The notes under the pieces were generated by a model that searched no databases, was not told the DNA's origin, and worked only from the letters and a program-made list of their open reading frames with translations. Below, piece by piece: positions 59,568-64,000 of a DNA stretch of 64,000 nucleotides. Position 1 is the first letter of the stretch. The number at the start of each line of letters is the position of its first letter. The stretch comes from Yamagishiella unicocca (lineage: Eukaryota; Chlorophyta; Chlorophyceae; Chlamydomonadales; Volvocaceae): contig BDSL01000002.1 in NCBI GenBank assembly GCA_003116995.1, forward strand, positions 2,812,001 to 2,876,000. Direction: 5' to 3'. The position numbers and the translations under genes are program-made.

Positions 59568-60658
59568 AGTGGCCGTTTAGATGGTTCCGTTGTACGAGTC
59601 TTCATTCGTTTAGGTTGCGTCTCTTGGGGACAAGCCACGCGGAGTAATCGCCCCCGGAAAGGAGGCAGAAAAGAAGTCATACTGATGCTCTTCTTGCCCT
59701 TTGCGGTGTAGCATAAGTCCGCTAGTGCTGATCGCGTGCTTGACAGCCTTCGTACCATACCAACATGCGCGCAAACCGGGAGCGGAAGGGACGTAGATAC
59801 TGCGTGTGCGGCTGCTTGGGCAGGCCTCATGTGCCTGCTGAGCGAGCTGAGGTGCAGGCTACGCGTGCCAGGAAGAAAGGGGACGTCGCCGGGTGCCCCG
59901 CCCGAGTGGGGGGCCTGCTCCACACCGCTGTCGCTGAAGTGCTTCGGTAGCGTCATGGCACACCGCCCACGTGCTTATGGGGCCCATCCGATGGCGCAGG
60001 TTGGGCGAAGAAGATAAAATTGGGTTTGGCTTTCGCTTTGGGGGACCGCATCGTAGCTCGCGTGCCGAACGGCTGCAGCTCGGAGGTGGCCACGGCCGAC
60101 CCCATGCTGGGGGTGCGCGTGAGGTACCATGCCCCCGACTGTAAGGGCTTCTGGCAGCGCTTTTGCTTTCTGGGATCGTACGGTAGCCGACGCACAGGGC
60201 GCCGTACCGAGCGAGCGGCCCCAACGGTCGGAGCGGCAGGCGCATGTGCACGTCAGGCAGACAGCGCCGGGCCCTAGCCCCTGCACAACCACGATGCCAC
60301 CGATTGCGGCGGTGTTACGGCTCTACACACCAGCTCCCTCACCGCGTCAGTCTCCAGGTGCTGCAGGCGCAGCTGGACAAGGGCGGACGCCACTGCATAC
60401 CGTACTCCGTACACCGTAAGTACGGTGCCGCGGGCCGTCAAGCCAGCCGCCAGTCGCATGCAGCGCCCAGCGTTCGGCCCCGGGTACCATAATGTACAAA
60501 TCAACCCCGCTAAACGCGGCGAACGCGTCAACACTACCGTGTTTGGTTCCAAATGTGGCAGGTGCTGCATCCTCTCCGTATAGCTCAGTACATGCTCCCA
60601 ACCATGGAATCGCCATCCCACGCGTCCTACAGCGCCGCAGCACTGCTCCCTAGCCCCC
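59568..60658. other. Region between the small protein and MKS1-like genes; possible plus-strand gene
   Basis: Both flanking genes end towards this interval. Two plus-strand stretches look coding by G/C third position and splice sites: about 60,012-60,138 (GDRIVARVPNGCSSEVATAD...) followed by a GTAAGG-type donor, and about 60,357-60,416 (VLQAQLDKGGRHCIPYS) bounded by CTCCAG and GTAAGT. An ATG-started open frame at 59765-59950 precedes them. I could not join them into one convincing reading frame and recognise no family, so a small gene or a pseudogene are both possible. Confidence 0.3.
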
Positions 60659-63600
60659 TTAGAACGCGCCCTTCTGTTGCGCACGTCGCGCCTCCCGCGC
60701 CGCTGCGCGAGCCGCCACATCGTCGTCCGCCGCCTCTTCTCCGCCAATCGTGTCCATGCCGTCGTCCTCCTCCGTGGCCTGCCGCGCCGCAGCCGCGGCC
60801 CCAGCCCCCCCTCGCCTCGAACCCGTGCGCTCCACTCCGCCGCTGTTGCTGCGGGCCGCAGGCCCCCCCGACAGCGACGAGGCGCGAGATGGCGGCGCCG
60901 CCCCCGCCGCGCCGTCGCTGCTGGGCGGCACCCCGGTGCCACTGGCCTCGGCGCCCAGGACTGACGCGGAGGCGCTCCCCCTGCGCGGCGTCCAACAGCC
61001 GGGGCCGTGGGGGCACCATTTCGGTACGAACATTGGTGCGAGCACTACAGGGAGGGTTTGTGAGGAAAAGCCCGCGAGCACTACAGGGAGGGAGGTCCCC
61101 TCTTGGCCAGGCGTCTCGGGGTCGTGGTCACCACTGCTGCGCGAACATTGGCGCGAGCACTACAGGGAGGGCGGTCCCCACCTAATCTAGCGTCGCGCCT
61201 GTCAGGCTAGGGCCGCGCCGGCGGCGGCGGCGGCGGGCGGTGCGGCGGCGGCGGTGGCGGCGGCTAGGGCTAGTGGCGGCGGTCAGCAAGAGAGGAGCCG
61301 CGGCGCTGTGTGCAGGTTCCTGGTTGGAGGCTTGCGGTTCCAGAATGCCCAGGCCCGCTGTTGCCGCCGCCCCCCTCCAGCCCTTTCCAACGCCTTTCAC
61401 CGCGCCGCTGGTGTGCGGATGTGGCGGGGGACCTACCAGCCCAGCACAGGCCCCGCTTACCCTTCTTGCGAAGCCGCCTCCTTCTCTGCCTTTTCCTTCT
61501 CCGCCTTCTCCTTCTCCTGCGCTAACCTTGCTTGTCGGGCCGCGTACCGGTCTTTTACACCTGTGGTTATCGGGCAGCGAGGGGGTTGTCGGGCAGCGAG
61601 GTATGTGCGGCGAACGACAACCACGGCCCAATGGATAACGGGGTGGACCTGGTGGGGCCACGAGGTGTGGGCCGCGGCCGCTGCACAACTGTATTCCGCA
61701 CGCGCAAGTCCCTGCCCAGCCCTAGTCACTCTCACGTGGGCGGCCGCTGAAGGACGTCTCCGACCGCCCGTCGTCCTGCGGAGGGGACGGGGAGGGTGAG
61801 GAGGGGTGTAGAGGCCGGTGAAGATGGGGAGCATGGCGGTTGGCGAGGAGCACAGGGTTGGCCCTAGAAGCTTGTCATGCATGTCAGCCATGGCGGCACG
61901 GCACGGAGAAGTGCCGTGGCAGTGACGGACGCGCAGGCGTGGGCGAGGACAGCGATCGATTGCCTAGCCCGGCATGGCCTTCCGACCCCAACGCGGCCTT
62001 CAGCGCCGCTCCCAGCCCCCAGCAAATGGGGTTCTTGTACGGCTTTTGCCGCTACTAGGTGCGAGCAGCTGGCGCACCTGCGTGCTGGCCGCGTCCCCGC
62101 CCACATGGCTCGGCGATGGGGGCACCCCGGAGAAGCGGAAGGACGAGCGACCCTGTCGGTCCAGGAAGCTAGTGGTCCTGTGCGCAGGGTCAAACGCAAG
62201 GGGGGTCAACCGAAGGGGGGTCAACCGAAGGGGGGTCAACCGAAGGGGGGTCAAACACAAGCGAAGAGGGGGCTCGGGCGGCAGACATAAGCTGCCCTCC
62301 CTAGTCCACCAGCCTTACATGGCGCCGCCATGGGCGGGCCCTTCCCAGCAACCGCCAAGGGCTGCCTAGCTGCCCAGTCCTCCTGCCCCCCTGTATTCTC
62401 TACCCCCACGCTCCGCCTCTGGACGGCGACTCCAACATGAACCCCAAACGCGCAGTCCAAACCACCTGCTAACCCGCTTTCCTCATTTGCTTCCAGCGTC
62501 GGAACGAGCAGCTTGGGCGAACAGCTCGTCCACAGGCTTGGGGGGTTCCGCATACCAGGTCCTCCAGCACGCAGTACAAACGAGCGTCTGTGTCTGTCCC
62601 AAACATTTTTCTCCTAGGTTCCCGCGGCTTTCCTCTCAGCCCCTACCTGGAGCCCGGCTCACCTGCTGGACTCGGACGGCGCGGGGCTGGTGCCGTCCCG
62701 CCGCCTCGCCTCCAGAGCCGCCCGAGCCGATGCGATGCGGTCGTCGCGACCCCCGCGCACCAGCTTCTGCCCCTCCGTCAACGAGTCCTCGCTGCGCCGG
62801 CGCTCCTACACGGCACAGCAGGGGGGCGCGGCGCAGGGAGCGAGGAGGCAGCGGCGAGCTTCAGCGAGGAGGCAGGCCACGGAGGCGCCACGGCGCGCCC
62901 AGGGATGACGCAGTTTGGGCGCACTCGCGCCGCCGCGCGGTGGATAATACCGTACCATGCCGTACGTGCCGTACCATGCCGTACGTGCCACAGGTGCGGT
63001 GTCCCGCCGCATGCCGTACGTACCTCCATCGCTGCCGAGCGCAGGATGTTGGTGTTCAGCCGCTCCAGCGCCGCCGCGAGGCTCTCGCCGCCTTGGTGGG
63101 TGACGTGGTCTAGGTTCTGACGGGGGCGAAAAGGAATAGGCAGGCAGGGGTTGAGGGGTCGCGACGGCGACACCGCCACCACGGCTGCCTGGGAGGCATG
63201 CCTACAACACCTGGACGCCACACCGCTGTGTTCCGCGCAGCACGCGTGCGCTGCCGGCAAGAATACGAGCCCTGGGCCTAGCTTTATAAACACTACGGGC
63301 GTGGCGGCCCCCAGTTGCCCACCTTTGTGAGTATGCTCAGCCGCAGGTGCACCTCCCCCGCTGCCACGGTGCAGATGAAGGGCCCCGCGTCCTCTCGCTT
63401 CCGCAAGTCCATGATGAAGGTCTCGTCTTCCAGCCGGGGGATAAGGCCCGTGTGCCAGCCTGGCGGCGCGCGGCCAGGCGCACGGCAAAGAGCGGGTGCG
63501 GAGCGTGTTCGGGTGCGGAGCCGGGCTGGGCAGGGGGCGAGGAGGCTGGCTGCTGCCAGCTTACCGCATTAGACGGCGGCGGCCGCGGAAAGGAGACCAG

Positions 63601-64000
63601 ATCTATGCTGTGGTGGGGCGCAGGAAAGCGATGTGTTTCGTGGCTCCGTGCCGGGTGGTCGCATGCTGCTCACCGAAGAAGGTGCGGCCCAGCGCTCGGT
63701 TGCTCTCCAGCGCAAACCACGTCTGGCTGGACAGATGGTGCAGGCCCGGGGTGGTTGGCAGGTTGACGAGCGCGTACGACACGAACGACTCGCGGTCGTT
63801 GCCCTCGTCCACGGCGTACACCACTAGGTAGAGCGCGGGCCACCCCTGGAGCCAGGGAGTGGACGAGTCGGGCGCTGCACTTGACAAGGCAGCGCTGATG
63901 CCAGGGGCGGGTGCGGACTGGTGAAAAGGTGCGCGAGGCAACATGCACATATGAACCAGGAGGTGATTTAGGGCCATATGTTGCAGTGACGCTGCCGTAC
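60659..64000 (-). CDS. MKS1: MKS1-like B9-domain ciliary transition-zone protein, 3' part
   Basis: Partial gene running off the right edge; the 5' part lies outside. MKS1 is a core component of the MKS module at the ciliary transition zone, where it gates entry of membrane proteins into the flagellum. Exons seen on the minus strand are about 63874-63674, 63459-63323, 63116-63024, 62805-62663, about 61560-61461 and 60980-60659 (stop at 60659). The first carries the end of a B9 domain (GWPALYLVVYAVDE...ALVNLPTTPGLHHLSSQTW...FFG). It lines up with the MKS1 segment around WPxLYxEV, LPxTPGxHxLxxxTW and RRFFIGG. The next (LEDETFIMDLRKREDAGPFICTVAAGEVHLRLS) matches the post-B9 part of MKS1. A charged helix, a Lys/Glu coiled coil and an acidic Ala-rich tail follow. 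Exon 62663 ends in phase 2 but 61560 needs phase 1, so at least one exon in 61.6-62.6 kb is missing. B9D1 or B9D2 are less likely, as they lack this tail. Confidence 0.72.
62188..62258. repeat. 15-bp GGGTCAACCGAAGGG repeat
   Basis: Four near-perfect 15-bp copies, with variant flanking copies carrying CAAACGCAAG or CAAACACAAG. It lies between MKS1-like exons, probably in an intron, in the part of the gene where I could not place an exon. Confidence 0.85.

Overview
The window looks like nuclear DNA of a volvocine (Chlamydomonadales) green alga. The reasons are: GC-rich coding DNA with strong G/C third-position bias; many short phase-compatible introns, mostly GTGAG/GTGCG donors and pyrimidine-rich CAG acceptors; TGTAA poly(A) signals after stops; very long Ala/Gly/Gln/Pro-rich proteins; an OPR/RAP organelle-RNA type protein; a GATA factor; a plasma-membrane proton pump; and a ciliary transition-zone gene. 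I cannot name the species. Exon chains were built by hand from splice-site phase and family similarity; where no family guided me the joins are marked tentative.

Layout. (1) 0.4-4.7 kb: a five-exon oligopeptidase B-like S9 serine peptidase (+) with a 33-bp minisatellite in intron 1. (2) 5.4-6.0 kb: an array of degenerate AGATGCGG-type units. (3) 6.9-7.2 kb: intronless cytosolic ribosomal protein eL33 (+). (4) 7.3-13.0 kb: gene-poor, possibly old mobile DNA. (5) 13.0-18.1 kb: a complete 13-exon plasma-membrane P-type H+-ATPase (+), tail-to-tail with (6) an unrecognised large Ala/Leu-rich protein (-, 19.0-23.1 kb). (7) 23.8-29.0 kb: a giant low-complexity GATA zinc-finger protein (-). (8) 30.5-34.8 kb: a subtilase (-) with all catalytic residues visible and its N-terminus unresolved. 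(9) 36.9-42.5 kb: nucleolar GTPase NOG1 (+), 13 exons. (10) 44.2-47.2 kb: a membrane-anchored histidine-acid-phosphatase-like protein (+) with an altered catalytic HD motif. (11) 48.3-50.3 kb: ankyrin protein with an F-box-like N-terminus (+). (12) 52.8-58.8 kb: RAP-domain organelle RNA-binding type protein (-, 10 exons), sharing a 299-bp divergent promoter with (13) a small membrane/coiled-coil protein (+, 59.1-59.6 kb). (14) 60.7 kb to the window end: the 3' part of a gene resembling MKS1, the B9-domain transition-zone protein (-), running off the edge.

The genes are an ordinary mix of housekeeping and regulatory functions and I see no operon-like or defence-type system. The main curiosities are the altered phosphatase active site, the enlarged GATA finger loop, several minisatellites inside or next to coding sequence (including a 10-bp repeat open in every frame), the AGATGCGG array, and two large uncharacterised proteins.
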